Source of the DNA: Arachnopeziza araneosa
Taxonomy: Eukaryota > Ascomycota > Leotiomycetes > Helotiales > Arachnopezizaceae
NCBI GenBank assembly: GCA_003988855.1
Contig: QYAI01000098.1
Location: forward strand, 105,096-169,095
Length of the DNA stretch: 64,000 bases
Direction: 5' to 3'
Each line of letters begins with the position of its first letter. Position 1 is the first letter of the stretch. The translations under genes and the position numbers were made by a program. Under the pieces are notes generated by a model. That model saw only the letters and a list, made by a program, of their open reading frames with translations. It did no database searches and had not been told where the DNA came from. Of the stretch, positions 45,392-56,604 are shown piece after piece.

Positions 45392-47977
45392 ATGAAGACA
45401 CTTACCAAGAGTGAACTCTCCAGCCTCGCAGGCCCTTATTTTGCTCCCGAAGGCTTATATCAATACATCAAGTCACTACCTTTCTTAGGCACTGTGACCA
45501 GCAATATCTCTTCACTCGTGGCAGGAGAGTGGGTTGAGCTACTCTTGACTTATGAAGTTGGTGGAAGTGGCCTTGCGGACGGTGCCTGGATCAAAGGAAC
45601 TTTCAAATTCTATTCTGTGAGTGGCATTTCTTACCGAATTCTCATCGACCACTTTTTGGAAGGGTAATTGGGCGGCGACTAATATGTCCTGTTCAGGCTC
45701 ACTCTTTTGCTAACAGGTTAACCGTAGGATTGGGCGCTGTTCCAAACGTCAGACCGCACTCGTGACAACTATGTCTCTGCGGAATATTTTCCCAACGAGC
45801 TTCACCCTGGGCAGACTCCTGCAACAGTGCAGTCCCTCTCTGTTCGTTTCGACCAAAAGGGACACGAACGCCCGTTTCAGAAAGCCATCATCATTGATAT
45901 CGTCAATGGTTACATCAACCCCGGTGATAAAATTATTGTCCGTCTTGGCGATCGCCGCTTTGGTGCTCGAGGCACGAGGGCGCAGACTTTCGTGGAAGAT
46001 AATTTCCTCATGAGATGGTACATAGACCCCGTTGGAACCTCGAGATTTGCAGCTATCAAGCCTGATATCGCTATTGGTATCCTCCCTGGTCAGATTGAAA
46101 AGTTGAGATGTCACACGCCGAGACTGGTGAGGCCAGGTGCAGAATTCCCAGTGCATGTGCATGCTATGGACAAGTGGGGAAATGCCACTATAAATCTCGG
46201 TGGCCACGAGGCACAGTTGCGAATTTATTCTGAGGGTACCAATAATTTGGTGCTGGAAAAGCGGGTGCCTTTTGCAGAGAAAGGTTGGACATATGCAACT
46301 TTCCCCTACTTAAAAATACCTACCGCAGGCGACTATAGTGTTGTGATAGTCATCGCTCCATCTCGACTTACGACTTCGTCTATAAGCGCCAAGCCTCTAA
46401 TCCCAGTACATCATTCTATAACGACAACTCTTACCGTCTCAACAATCTCAAATATTCCAAGACAACTTTTCGCCGATCTTCATGTTCATTCGGATGATAC
46501 AGTAGGCACCAACAGCACATCCTACAACTTCTCTTACGCTCGACTCATTGCTGGGCTTGACATAGTTGGCTACACGGCCAATGACTTCAACATCACGGCT
46601 GCAAAGTGGTCGTCGACCATTGCCACAATCAACTCAGTCAATGCCTCGAACCCAGGCTCATTCCTTGTCTTTCCAGGTACTGAATGGTGTGGTAATAGTG
46701 CCGCGGGTGGAGATCACAATGTAGTCTTCCTTGATGATCCAGAGACGGAAGTCATTGAATTTCCATTGGACAAGAACGGGAACGTGGCGAGGAGCTTCGA
46801 GTGGAATGAAGATGGACCTTCTGAATTACGGCCGGGCACCTGGCCTTTGGATGAAGTCTACGCTACCTACGCCCACTCCCCTGAGAGTCACCTTATGATT
46901 CCTCACGTTGGAGGTAGGAGGTGCAACCTAGCGTGGTATCATCCCAAGTTAGACCGGCTCTTGGAGATTGGAAGTGCATGGGGTTTGTTCGAGTGGCTAT
47001 TAAGAGATGCAGTAAAGAGAGGATGGAAAATGGGTGTCTGCGCCAATAGTGACGAGCACCGAGGACGGTGTGGTGGTGGAGTACCCGGGACAGCAGTATT
47101 TGGGACAAAAGGCGGTTTGACTGGAGTCCTAAGCGAGACCTTGGATCGAAAATCAGTGGCTACTGCGTTACGCGCCCGGAGAACTTTCGCAACTACTGGC
47201 CAGAGACTTGTGGGATTGCTGTCTACCGACGATGGAGCAGTACAAGGTGACGAGGTACTCCTGACGGCTGAAGAGAACCTTAAAGTGAATTATGCACTGT
47301 TTGGGGAGGCTGGTTTCTCGTCGGTAGAGGCTTGGGACTCAAGTGGATGCATATTGAGACGGGATCTCTGGACAGAAGTTGGAGGTGATCGTTCAACCTG
47401 GAGGACTATACGGGTGACCTGGGGAGGTGCTACACTGTATGATAGGTACAGAGAAGCCGTTTGGGAGGGCCGAATCGCCATTACTGGCGAGACAAAAATT
47501 GAGGCAATCACGGCATTTGGTGGGGTAATCGATGTGCCTGAAGACGTGGTCCAACACAATGGAGAGCAGTCAGTTATTTTCCAGACCCGCACGAGTGGTG
47601 ACTTCGACGGTGCCAACCTATCTCTATCCTCCGCTGCCGAGACCATCATTGTCTCCGGGTCACTCGGTGGCTATGTCAAAGTAGGCGATGCACTCGCCGG
47701 CAATCCACACAAACCACAGCCAGAGTTTCTCCTCGAGGCGGCGTGGGACGAAGTCTTGGCTCCCGGTGGCAAGAAAAGTGCGATTGCAGGTGGCGCGGAA
47801 TTATTTGTGAGAATCGAAGCTGTGCCAATCACGCCGTTGCCGAAACGAGTAGAAGGAAGTTTGACGATCAAAGGCAAATCAAGGAAGGACAGTAATGCCA
47901 TTTATATTGTTGGGAGGGAGTGGGATGGTGGGAAGGTTATCACAAGTCCTCTCTTTCTTGAATATACTCGAGGATGA
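45392..47977 (+). CDS. DUF3604 protein (PHP-like metal-dependent hydrolase fold), 824 aa
   Basis: Exons 45392-45616 and 45728-47977 are joined by a 111-nt intron (GTGAGT...CCGTAG, phase 0), giving FKFYS-DWALFQTSD. The C-terminal two thirds carry the DUF3604 signature: LFADLHVHSDDTVGTNS, GYTANDFNIT, FPGTEWCGNS then GDHNVVF, LMIPHVGGRRCNL and GVCANSDEHRGRCG. The His/Asp clusters (HVHSDD, GDHN, HVGGR, SDEH) resemble PHP-type metal-binding sites, so a phosphoesterase or related hydrolase is likely, but the substrate is unknown. The N-terminal 250 residues look beta-rich and may be a separate carbohydrate- or membrane-facing domain. The family is common in bacteria and patchy in fungi, so ancient transfer is possible. 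No signal peptide seen. Confidence 0.88.
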
Positions 47978-48552
47978 GACTAAGAAATAGGAAATATTTT
48001 GTTCAAAGTAGAAGAATTCTAAAATTACCAATTGACACAGTCTTCATATAAAAAGCTACCTAGGTTTTTCTAGAGAATGTGTATCTTGGCATTTCAATAT
48101 TACCAAGTCTCACCCACGACTTACAGGCTTAACGCAGTTCAGTGGGAACATAGCATGTTAAACTTCAAGTCATCAATTGCAGGGACATTATTTCTTGGTT
48201 CGGAATGAATGTGCATTCGTTGCAATGAATAGTGTCATATGTCGCAGATCCCCTGCTTGTTTATTAAAGCCAGAAGTAGCAACGCAACTACCTATTATGT
48301 GTCCCTCTGAGCCAGAAATCACCAAATACCCATTGATGCCAGAACAGATCAAATACGTTGTGAACTGTGAAGATAGTAGGGTGGTGCTGTACTAATGAGC
48401 CATGGTATGACGAGAGTATTATGTGCCACGATCGAGCCGCAAGTGTCCCTTAAAGCCCACGTGCGCATATGGCTTGCAGCATCGGGTCTGAGCTAGGGGC
48501 TTGTTTTCGCAGCTTGGGCTTCAACAGGTAATATCACGAGAGATATGGCAAG
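47978..48552. other. intergenic, nothing recognised
   Basis: Short frames (48177-48395, 48501-48689) lack motifs. Confidence 0.5.
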
Positions 48553-50172
48553 ATGTTTCTCTGGACTGCTATGCTGAGATTGAACGCTCTTCTCGGCCAC
48601 TTCATTGCCGGGCCTCTGAGAGCCATCTCCAAATCAGCTCAGCGTATGCAAATCGCGGCGGAGTCGAGCCCTTCTTGTATTTCATCTGACGCCGTCGCAG
48701 GAATGCCATCACTGGCGAACATCACTCTTGACGACATCGCAATAGGCCTCGACACAGGACACTTCACCTGCGTCGATCTCACACGCGCCCATCTTGCTCA
48801 AACGCAAGAAGTCAACGATGACCTTCACGTGGTAATTGAAATCAACCCTGAGGCGCTCATCATCGCAGCTACCCTCGATGACGAAATAGCGAAGAAGGGT
48901 AGAAGAGGGTAGACATATCTCTCTTTCTGGGCGGAGAGAGCTGATCATCTGTTACAGACAGCTTCACGGCGTGCCAATATATCTGAAGGATAGCATCGGC
49001 ACCGCCGATCAGATAAATGTCACAGCCGGATCGATGCATTACTCGGTTCCAAACCTCCAAGGGAGTCGTTCGTATCGCAGGAACTACGACGAGCTGGCGC
49101 ATAATGTTGTTGCCATCAAACCTACCGTCGGACTTGTTTCTCGCGATGGTTGCAATATCACGACGACAAGATACCATAGGTCCAATAGCACGTACTGTCA
49201 AAGATGCCGCCCACATCCTTTCTGTTATCGCGGGAGCAGACCCTCATGACAGGTTTACAGACAAAATCCCTTTCAAGGAGATTCCCGATTATTCTTCTGA
49301 GCTCTCCACATCTCTCGTAGAAATCCGGGTTGGCATACCACGCAATGCTTTCGATGTCGAACCCTTCGTTTTTCAGGCCTTTCAGCACGCAATGTAGCTG
49401 TTGAAGAACAACGGGGCTGTAGTAATCTAAGATGCCAACTTTTCTGCCCTTGTCGAGTATAAAAGTCTGGATTCCTGGCTAAAAGATGTTGTCCTCTTCA
49501 CTGATTTCAAGAGCTCGCTCAATGAGTACCTGTCGACATTGGCCGAAAACCCAACCCACATCCACAACATATCAGACCTCATCGAGTACACAAAGCCCAC
49601 TCCCGAAGAAGAATTTCCTAGGTTTGACATCGAGGAGTTCGAGACGGCAGAGAGCACAAAGACATTTGATGACCCTCTTTACCAAGAGGCGCTTGCTAAG
49701 GAGTCATACTTTGGTGGGGAAGGGAGTATCTTAGGAGCACTTGAAAAGTTCGACCTTGATGCACTTATCGTTCCGACAGCCGCCAAGATGCCTCTTCGCT
49801 TCGCCTCCATCAAAGGGCTTCCCATGGTCACAGTGCCCCTTGGTGCATATCCAGACGGAACCACTATTCAGCGAAATAAAAAAGACAATTTCGTAGACAT
49901 TGGTCTAAACGTGCCGTAAGTCACTGCCTCTAGGTTCCTTTATCGGGAGAGGATCTACTCACCTCTGAAGCAGATTCTGCGTTACAATTCTAGGCCGAGC
50001 CTTTTCCGAGAAGAAATTGATTCAAATCACCTATGCTTTCGAACAGCTCACAAAAGCTGCTGGCACTATCCACCCCATCGTTCTCCCATCTAGCAACTTA
50101 GGAGAGATTGTCAGAAATGGTGCTTTATATGATCAAAGCAAACGCTCGGATTATAAACAGAAGGAATCGTAG
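48553..50172 (+). pseudogene. amidase pseudogene lacking the catalytic core
   Basis: Fragments in order: MPSLANITLDDIAIGLDTGHFT and DLTRAHLAQTQEVND (amidase N-terminus, about 48705-48815); LHGVPIYLKDSIGTADQINVTAGS (catalytic Lys strand, about 48962-49032); then, without the following 60 or so residues that should hold the Ser-cisSer pair, VVAIKPTVGLVSRDG and, in another frame, ISRRQDTIGPIARTVKDAAHIL; a stop in GAVVI-TAA-DANFSAL (near 49430); and a long normal C-terminal part (49539-49919) with a last exon PFCVTILGRAFSEKKL spliced over an intron at about 49918-49970. In-frame stops, frameshifts and the missing core show it is dead. The target was an amide; the exact subfamily is uncertain. Confidence 0.82.
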
Positions 50173-50439
50173 GCTTGGAATCTTCGAATGGGAGGTTCAA
50201 AGGGTGGAAATGTTTCTAGATTGGCGTTGCTAATACTCCGCCAGTTCATCTAGCCTCGTGCGGACAATTTCTACCTTTCACAAAGCCTTCTCCTCTAAGC
50301 CCCTTCGTTAGAGCTTTTGCCGCAATATAAAACCTCTTCAAGTCTTCTACATCAATAAATATAGCTATCTCCGCCTTCGTTCATATAGTAGCCACTTTTT
50401 GATACTTTGGATGCCTATCCTGAAGAACAATCCTCTCCT

Positions 50440-50600
50440 CTCCGTTCTCCTCTGCTTCAACAAGAGGTATATCAGGGTAGACCTGCAGACTGCTCTAGTT
50501 TCACGGAGCTGAAGCACAGGCGCCAGGTGATGACGCGGATGATGTGTATGATACCTCCGATGGGGACCCAGATTAAAGGATCCCACCATGTGTCGCAAGC
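50440..50600 (-). pseudogene. inverted C-terminal piece of a polytopic membrane protein
   Basis: The minus-strand frame MRYRVNACDTWWDPLIWVP, then IGGIIHIIRVITWRLCF, looks like the last helix of a fungal multi-TM family. The other parts of such a protein lie on the plus strand just downstream (50629-51563), and its C-terminus is missing there. A local inversion is the simplest reading. Confidence 0.35.
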
Positions 50601-50628
50601 GTTTACTCTGTAGCGCATAGAGGCACCG

Positions 50629-51563
50629 TCTTGAGTTCCGATCTAGAATTCAATTCTTCTTCAGTTATCTACAGCCGCAAATCATTCAGCTCTTTCGGTT
50701 CCTGCGTCCTGGAACTCGTGCAGAGCATATGGGATGGCACTTCTTCAGGGGATATCAAGATACAGCGGGACTCGGCGCCGCTATAGGCGGTTTCAACACG
50801 CGTTTCTCTGTGCAGATCTGTGAGTGTTTCCTCTCACAGATAAGTAAGGACAACTTAGGCGGCGCCTGATCAGATGATATTTCTTCCAGCTTCATTCTTA
50901 ACCGCGGAGGCCCGAATATAACTCCCAAGCGCCTAGCCTGCCGCCCATGTAGGAGAAGTACACCTTTGCCTGGCCCAATGTCCAGGCCGCTATAGCGAAT
51001 TGCACGCCTATTGATGACTTCCCAGAGGTCTACTTTCACAATGACTCGAATAAAGGGAACCAGTTCTGCTGGAGCACCATAAACTGCGCGATTCAAGCCT
51101 CGGACCCGTACCAGCAAGCACAGTATTCGGCAGCGGCAACGATTCTCGGTCTCGTAAGTCTCGTCGAGAGCCGAGAAGGACTCTTTGAACCATGGCTCTG
51201 CTAACCTAGCCTCAGGCGTATAGCTACCTAGGATCCTGTCGATGATGTCTACGAGTGTAGACGAGCTTCTTCAGATCCACGCCCGCTTCCTGGTCCTTGC
51301 TTTCTTGCTCAGCCTGTGTAACCCCTACTATCTCGCCCACGCTGTACATCCCCGAGGTCCCCACGCACGTCATTGTAAGCCGGCGATCTGCTGGCCTCAA
51401 GAAGATACTGTTCCATAAATTCCGCGTTCCTCTTTTGGGGGTGTACGGCTTCACCGTCTCCATGCTATGGCTGCATGATGCGGCGCTGCATCTACTTGCT
51501 GCTGACGCGGCTAGTGTTTTGTTTTACAATGCTATTCAGCTTGGGTACCGGGCAGTCGTGTAA
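50629..51563 (+). pseudogene. relic of a multi-TM membrane protein, C-terminus missing
   Basis: Recognisable pieces are: SSDLEFNSSSVIYSRKSFSS (50629-50785); TPIDDFPEVYFHNDS then NQFCWSTINCAIQ and AAATILGL ending at a GTAAGT donor (51154); after a 70-nt intron (51154-51223), LPRILSMMSTSVDELL then RFLVLAFLLSLCNPYYL; and finally VPLLGVYGFTVSMLWLHDAA with LFYNAIQLGYRAVV, ending at a GTGTAAG that could be a donor. The pattern 'LLGLLPtILS...LLaFLLsLg.P' is familiar from fungal polytopic proteins of unknown function. The expected terminal helix does not follow; a matching piece lies inverted at 50440-50600. There are frame breaks between the first two pieces. I call it a scrambled relic. Confidence 0.45.
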
Positions 51564-52032
51564 GAAACCCTAGAAACTTCATTTTCCCCTTTTGAGAATG
51601 GCTGTTGGCAGTGCGAGGCTCTCCCCGCTATGGTTATCGCCGTGAAACTTTTCCCCTTCAAGCAGATAGTACAGGTTATACCACAGCCGCGTAAATCTGT
51701 GATGACATCGCTAAATTGAATCGAATTCTAAATCGGGGTGCGAAAGGGTGTCGGAATCGGGGGAAGGCATTTGGATCGTGCGTTATGATAGCAAATCTAC
51801 TTATGAGTTAGAACAGTAGATATTGAGTAGTAGAGAGAAGATTTAAGCTTTGTACTGTGATCTTAACTCATCCACAAGAAACGAACTCCGCTGAGTTACG
51901 AATGGCATAGTCAAGAGTGAGATTACGAACACGCGACGGTAATTCAAGCGTGACAATGCTAACTACCTACCCTGACGGCACGAGAGATTCAGCATTAATA
52001 ATTGATTGGTATATCTCAGCAGCATATCAAAA
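51564..52032. other. intergenic, nothing recognised
   Basis: No motif seen between the membrane-protein relic and the 3' end of the 2EXR gene. Confidence 0.5.
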
Positions 52033-53133
52033 TCAGATCTCATCATCACTGGAATCGCTGGTATCGCTGGTATCTCTCCAATCCCCAAAAACAATCCTTT
52101 GTTTCTCTCTTTCTTCCTCCCATTTTTTCGTTTCTGCTGCCCAAGCTTTGGCTTTTTCATCTGACTTCATCTGGGCAACACGTCTCATCTCCGCGAGTTT
52201 TTCTGCGTACTTTCTATCAAGGATAACTTTCGGCTCTATTGTGGGGATGTTCCAACGCGGTCTACCTCTGCTGATGTCTTCTACCAACATCCTATCAAGT
52301 TCCTCCAAATCCACCTTCGCACTCGTGTGGTCTAATTGTATCTCCACGACTTTCTCCCACGTCACCTTCGGGTTGAAGAAATGGTAGTTTCTTTCGGTTT
52401 CTTCCAAATTGATAGGATCCGTAATAGTGAGGGGCGTTGAATCCTGGCCTTCCTTTTTATAATGTTTCACCACCAAGTAAAGCTTCTCCAAACCACCTAT
52501 CATGCGAGCAAGCTCGGCAATAGATTTCTCTAATGACATTCTCCTGATATCCTTAGCTTCCGTGAGCAGCAGTGCGACGTTTTTCACTCTCAGCAGATTG
52601 TCCATATCAAGCATGCTGAATGCGCTTTTACCAAGTTCTTGAGTCAGGGAGGACAAGCTGCCATCAGCAAAGTAAAGTGAAAAATCATCGTGCCGCAGGT
52701 AGAGTATGTCGCGCTCGAAACAAAACCAAGTGGTAGGTATTGATCCAAGAGGTGAGAAGATTTTGTGGTAGTCTCTTGAGACGACTTCAAAAGCTTCCTG
52801 ACAGACGTTCGTGATATTGGGCGGCGGGCAATCCGAGACTAGCTCAACTAGGTGGGCTTTTTTATACGCATCTTGATCATCCATATCAATCACGTCGGCC
52901 AGTAAACCCCTCTGTCCCCTTTGCCAGGGAGAGCTAGCCACCATGCCCGCCTTTGGTGGCGGCCAGATTCTTCTTTCCTTCTGCTCCCACTCCCCAATTG
53001 TCATATTTTGCTTCCTCTGCTTTAAGTTGACAACCCTATGTCTGGGCAGAGCTCTTTCCCATATCATTATTTGTAATTCTTTCGGGAGGATTAGGAAGAC
53101 CGTAAAGGTGTCGAAGCGGGACCCCGCCATCAT
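52033..53133 (-). CDS. 2EXR-domain protein, 366 aa
   Basis: The intact single-exon frame begins MMAGSRFDTFTVFLILPKEL then QIMIWERALPRHRVV (residues 1-36). This is the 2EXR motif (two E-x-R-like turns in an F-box-resembling helix pair) that heads a large family of short fungal proteins. The middle has CQEAFEVVSRDYHKIF and a run of strands typical of the family (FCFERDILYLRHDDFSLYF). The C-terminus is a charged helix (AEMRRVAQMKSDEKAKAWAAE) ending in an acidic, Ser/Asp tail (SDTSDSSDDEI). Function of the family is not established. It has no repeat or catalytic motif and lies among decayed genes. Confidence 0.85.
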   Translation of the reverse strand: MMAGSRFDTFTVFLILPKELQIMIWERALPRHRVVNLKQRKQNMTIGEWEQKERRIWPPPKAGMVASSPWQRGQRGLLADVIDMDDQDAYKKAHLVELVSDCPPPNITNVCQEAFEVVSRDYHKIFSPLGSIPTTWFCFERDILYLRHDDFSLYFADGSLSSLTQELGKSAFSMLDMDNLLRVKNVALLLTEAKDIRRMSLEKSIAELARMIGGLEKLYLVVKHYKKEGQDSTPLTITDPINLEETERNYHFFNPKVTWEKVVEIQLDHTSAKVDLEELDRMLVEDISRGRPRWNIPTIEPKVILDRKYAEKLAEMRRVAQMKSDEKAKAWAAETKKWEEEREKQRIVFGDWRDTSDTSDSSDDEI

Positions 53134-53566
53134 TGCAGGAGCAGTTTATCCGGGAAGCCTGATTCCAGAAGACAGCTAGCTAATCAGCCGATGTGTTAAG
53201 GCATAGGAATCTTGATCGTACCTTTGTCAGATGTTTGTGCCAGAGCTCAAGGTAGGTAGACGCGGAGTCGAAATGTCTTTGGTAGACTCAATATCGCGCT
53301 AAGAGATTTGGTCGAAAAGAATTCGAGAATCAAAGAGCAACAATCAATTATTTAAATTCTCTACAATGAGGAAGCACAACTTGAGTAGTAGTTAGATGCA
53401 GATTGAAGGTAAGGCTGACGTTTATGGAGGAAAGTTAGGGGATGATGGAGGCGTTTCAAATGGTGATCTGGAGGGGTTAATCACGTGATGTCGGAAGATG
53501 TCGCTTAACCATCCTCTTGTTTATGTTTTGAGGGGTTTTCGTCTTGCTTCACTAAAACACTTTCAT
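53134..53566. other. intergenic, nothing recognised
   Basis: Promoter side of the 2EXR gene; no other element seen. Confidence 0.45.
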
Positions 53567-53779
53567 TCATTTCACGCGCTCGACTAAACGAACAGCCGGC
53601 TCAATCTCGTCGCCAATCAATAGAAGTCTCGTCGGTAAATCGCTCGGTTTGTGTTTATAGCAGGAATATAGTGAGTCACATCGTTGAAGACATTTGGCTG
53701 CGAATTGAATAGCCTCAGGTACTTCTCCTGTTTCAGGTCGGTGGTATCCCCAACCGAAAGGTAGTTTTGTTATGCTCAC
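53567..53779 (-). pseudogene. HET-domain relic (lead-in motif only)
   Basis: The 70-aa frame contains AAKCLQRCDSLYSCYKHKPS then DLPTRLLLIGDEIEPAVRLVE. This is the 'C...H..C ... lPTRLl.iG .. vRLve' block that directly precedes the HET domain in one subtype. The frame stops at ERVK with no LSYCWG or later HET blocks in any frame nearby. It is an isolated shard, similar in position within the protein to the relic at 12922-13461. Confidence 0.55.
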
Positions 53780-55336
53780 TGGATATTTCAGTAAACGTTG
53801 ATTTAATCCTTCAAAACCTATCGTCTCTTGTGAGAAACTTCAAGACCATCAGCTCTTTAAACTCCACCTTCTGGCGAAAAAATCGCAAGGACACCTTGTA
53901 GTCACCGACTGCCTACTTGGGTCGATGGTATTATGACTCTATTGAATGGTGATCTGAGTGCAATTCTCAGACGGGTACACATGAGATAGGATTTGACGAG
54001 ATCCATTGACTACCGTGGCACAGGTAAAGCAACCGCTGTCAGCAGTTGTCTGCCATTCCTCGATTGATCTCTCGACATAACTTTCTTCTTCCACGGCTTG
54101 TCTATTACTGATGATATAATTTTCACCGAAAAGACAAGAAGGGCAAAGGCCAGGATGGTGCTTGAACTTTCAAGATTAGCAAGAAAAACACAATACAGCT
54201 AAAAGGTGGTTGCTGATCGCTTCCTATGGAAGTCTGAATTCGAAAGCTGCACCTGACCCGAATCAACTACCAAATCTTTGTTCATGTTCGAGTGCGCTTC
54301 TGAATAACCAAAGAATGCTTTGCTGAGTACTTAAGACAAATGGACCAGCAGCAAGTGAAACCACCCGAACAGAATTGTCAGTGAAGAAAGAATGAGACGT
54401 AGTTAAAGGCAGGCTTATTTCCATTGGTCATGACGTGTTTATCACGTGGTCCGGCTTGAAAATGGGCATATCATTCCTGTAATACCCAGGGGTATAGAAA
54501 AAGAGCACCTGTATAGTTGCGATTTTAAAATTTATTGTCCGTTTTTCTTCTGATCCTTGGAACCAAGCCCAAAATGAAAAGAGGGTAAAGAGAAGAGCAA
54601 AGAAGAAGTCATACAGCAACAGGAGGTGCTTCAACAGTTCTAGAAGGATTAGATCTGTCACAAATGGCTAGTACAGAACCAGGAAGTGGATATTTGGAAG
54701 AGGAAGCAATCGTATCTACATGTGCGCCACGGATGTGTAGTTTGTGTAGATCTCAAATATATACTGCCGAACTAAGCAGGTCTATAAAGTACATTAATCT
54801 GGAAAAACCTAAGACAGAAATCACTGCGCTCCATTCTCTTCGATGAAAATGAGTGCCACCCTGCGGCTGACATGAAGCCTTCGAAATTGGCCTAAAGAAC
54901 TAGCATTATAAAACATTTCGAAAGCATACAGTAAAATCCTCCCGATGTCAAGAAAAACCTAATGTGCCGAGAACCGATGAGTACTTTGATCCAACAGAAG
55001 AAAAAGACTTCCCACTTCGTGACTTCATACAGTAGACCTCAAAATCGGACCGAGTTCGGAACACTCCAAGATGTTTTTGGCCGTAGCTTTCTTTTTGAAC
55101 CGGTAATACCACAGCTGATGACCTGCATTAGCCTAAAGCGAAGCTGATCGATGGACAATGCCACTCGTTGAGGAAATACTTACTCTTGTAATTCAACATG
55201 AACTTGTCTTTTATATACTCGTATGAATTTTCTGCTCGCATGTTTTCTGGCCAAGGAATTTGTCCCCATGCGTAATCTTATATCGAAGATCCAAGACGAA
55301 GATCTAAGTGCTTCTTCCCGAACTTGAATCTCGTAA
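53780..55336. other. 1.6-kb region without supported genes
   Basis: Small frames (54428-54661 minus, 54664-54846 plus, 54962-55147 plus) were inspected; none has a motif I can defend. Possibly old coding debris. Confidence 0.5.
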
Positions 55337-55719
55337 TTACAGACGCCGCGGAGGAATGTACGCTGCCGGAAAAGTCTTCTGGGAATCGGAACGGGTATTG
55401 AGGTGGTCGAAGCTGCTGGTGCTAGGATACGCAGGTCGGTGGTGGAGCAGATGAACAGGGAGCACTGGACGTTGATCTACGAAAAAACCAGGTTAGCACT
55501 GAAGATTGAGAGGCTGTTCTTTAAGGTAAACTTACCCCTGCTTTCTAGTGACTTCAGACTGTAATAGGCAATGATATTTCCAAACAAGGTAGCTACAAAG
55601 CAAGCCAATCCGAGGGTGATGGCGATGATGTCTGCATTTTGGAGAGCTAAGGTGATTTCAGAAGAGTGTCTGGCTCTTGGACGTGGTACTTGCGCATTTT
55701 GTTTTGCATGTTGTATCAA
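55337..55719 (-). CDS. small one-TM protein, 107 aa, hypothetical
   Basis: Exons 55536-55719 and 55337-55476 are joined by a 59-nt intron (GTAAGT...TTCGTAG, phase 1), extending the frame through DQRPVLPVHLLHH to a stop at 55337. One hydrophobic segment (IIAITLGLACFVATLFGNII) is followed by AYYSLKSLES and a His/Pro/Ser-rich tail. There is no recognised family. Support is only the clean intron and open frame, so this is tentative. Confidence 0.4.
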
Positions 55720-56604
55720 TTTTGATTATCTAATTGTTGGCAAAGAGGGAAGAAGAAACAGACGTCTCAAGAGGAAGTTGGAGGTTGATATATGCTCTAG
55801 ATATGGAGGAGAAAGGGGCAATATGAAGGAGAGGGGACGAAAATCTAGTACGCTTGTATATACGAAGCGTGAGCACCCAGAGAGCATAGAGAGAGAGAGA
55901 GGAGAAGGACGGTACTTTTGGAGGACCAATAGGAAGGGCGGAATTTTGGAGAAGCATTGACGGTACTTTTGGAGCAAGAAATGAGGTTGTTCATAACGAT
56001 GATACAAGGCATTGGTGGTGTTGGCGCAATTCTTTTGCTCCCACATAAAACTCGACAAGGCGGGTGGAAAACACAGAGGCTGCCTGTGTGGGACTTTTGG
56101 AGACCAGTGAAGGGACCACCCGGTTCGAGCTACGCTGGAAATAGAAGCCGCAGGTCAACCGTGGCAGGCAGGATCCGGCTGGGAGAAAAGCGTGAACGCA
56201 CGGATAATGCGTTCTTGGCACTCCCACCCAAGAACAACAACAACAACGCACGGACGGTACTTTTGGAGATGGACGCTAGTTCTGCCTTTCTTCCTGATGT
56301 CTGAAGTCACACAATGAAACATCGATTCCTGTTCCCTGGACCGCAGACCGGCCGTTCCATCCGCATCCTTGGTGATGATTTGGTCAAGCGACATTCCCTT
56401 GGTTTGCCTGGCGTCTGCAGGTGAGAACAGCCACCACCAAACCCAACCGCAGCCGAGCGGCCTCTTGAACATGTTTTATACTTGCTCTCTTCTTTTTTCC
56501 TATTACCTTCTCTCACATTCATTGAACTGTTATATTCTGCCTAGCCCTTTTCTACTGTCTCGGAACACCACGACGTTCGAGTTATTTTCCTTTCTCAGAC
56601 AGAC
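55720..56604. other. intergenic with a dispersed 16-nt repeat
   Basis: Contains purine-rich microsatellite (GAGA)n at about 55886-55902 and three exact copies of GACGGTACTTTTGGAG (55908-55923, 55959-55974, 56253-56268). The 3' end is the promoter of the Clr5-TPR gene. Confidence 0.6.

Noticed and set aside
45018..45395. 125-aa frame before the DUF3604 gene
   Set aside because: No motif and it overlaps the likely leader; the DUF3604 start at 45392 is in another frame.
54664..55147. Cys-containing short frames (CSLCRSQIY...) that at first looked like a HET-protein N-terminus
   Set aside because: The usual PTR.L.vG and LSYCWG blocks do not follow in any frame.
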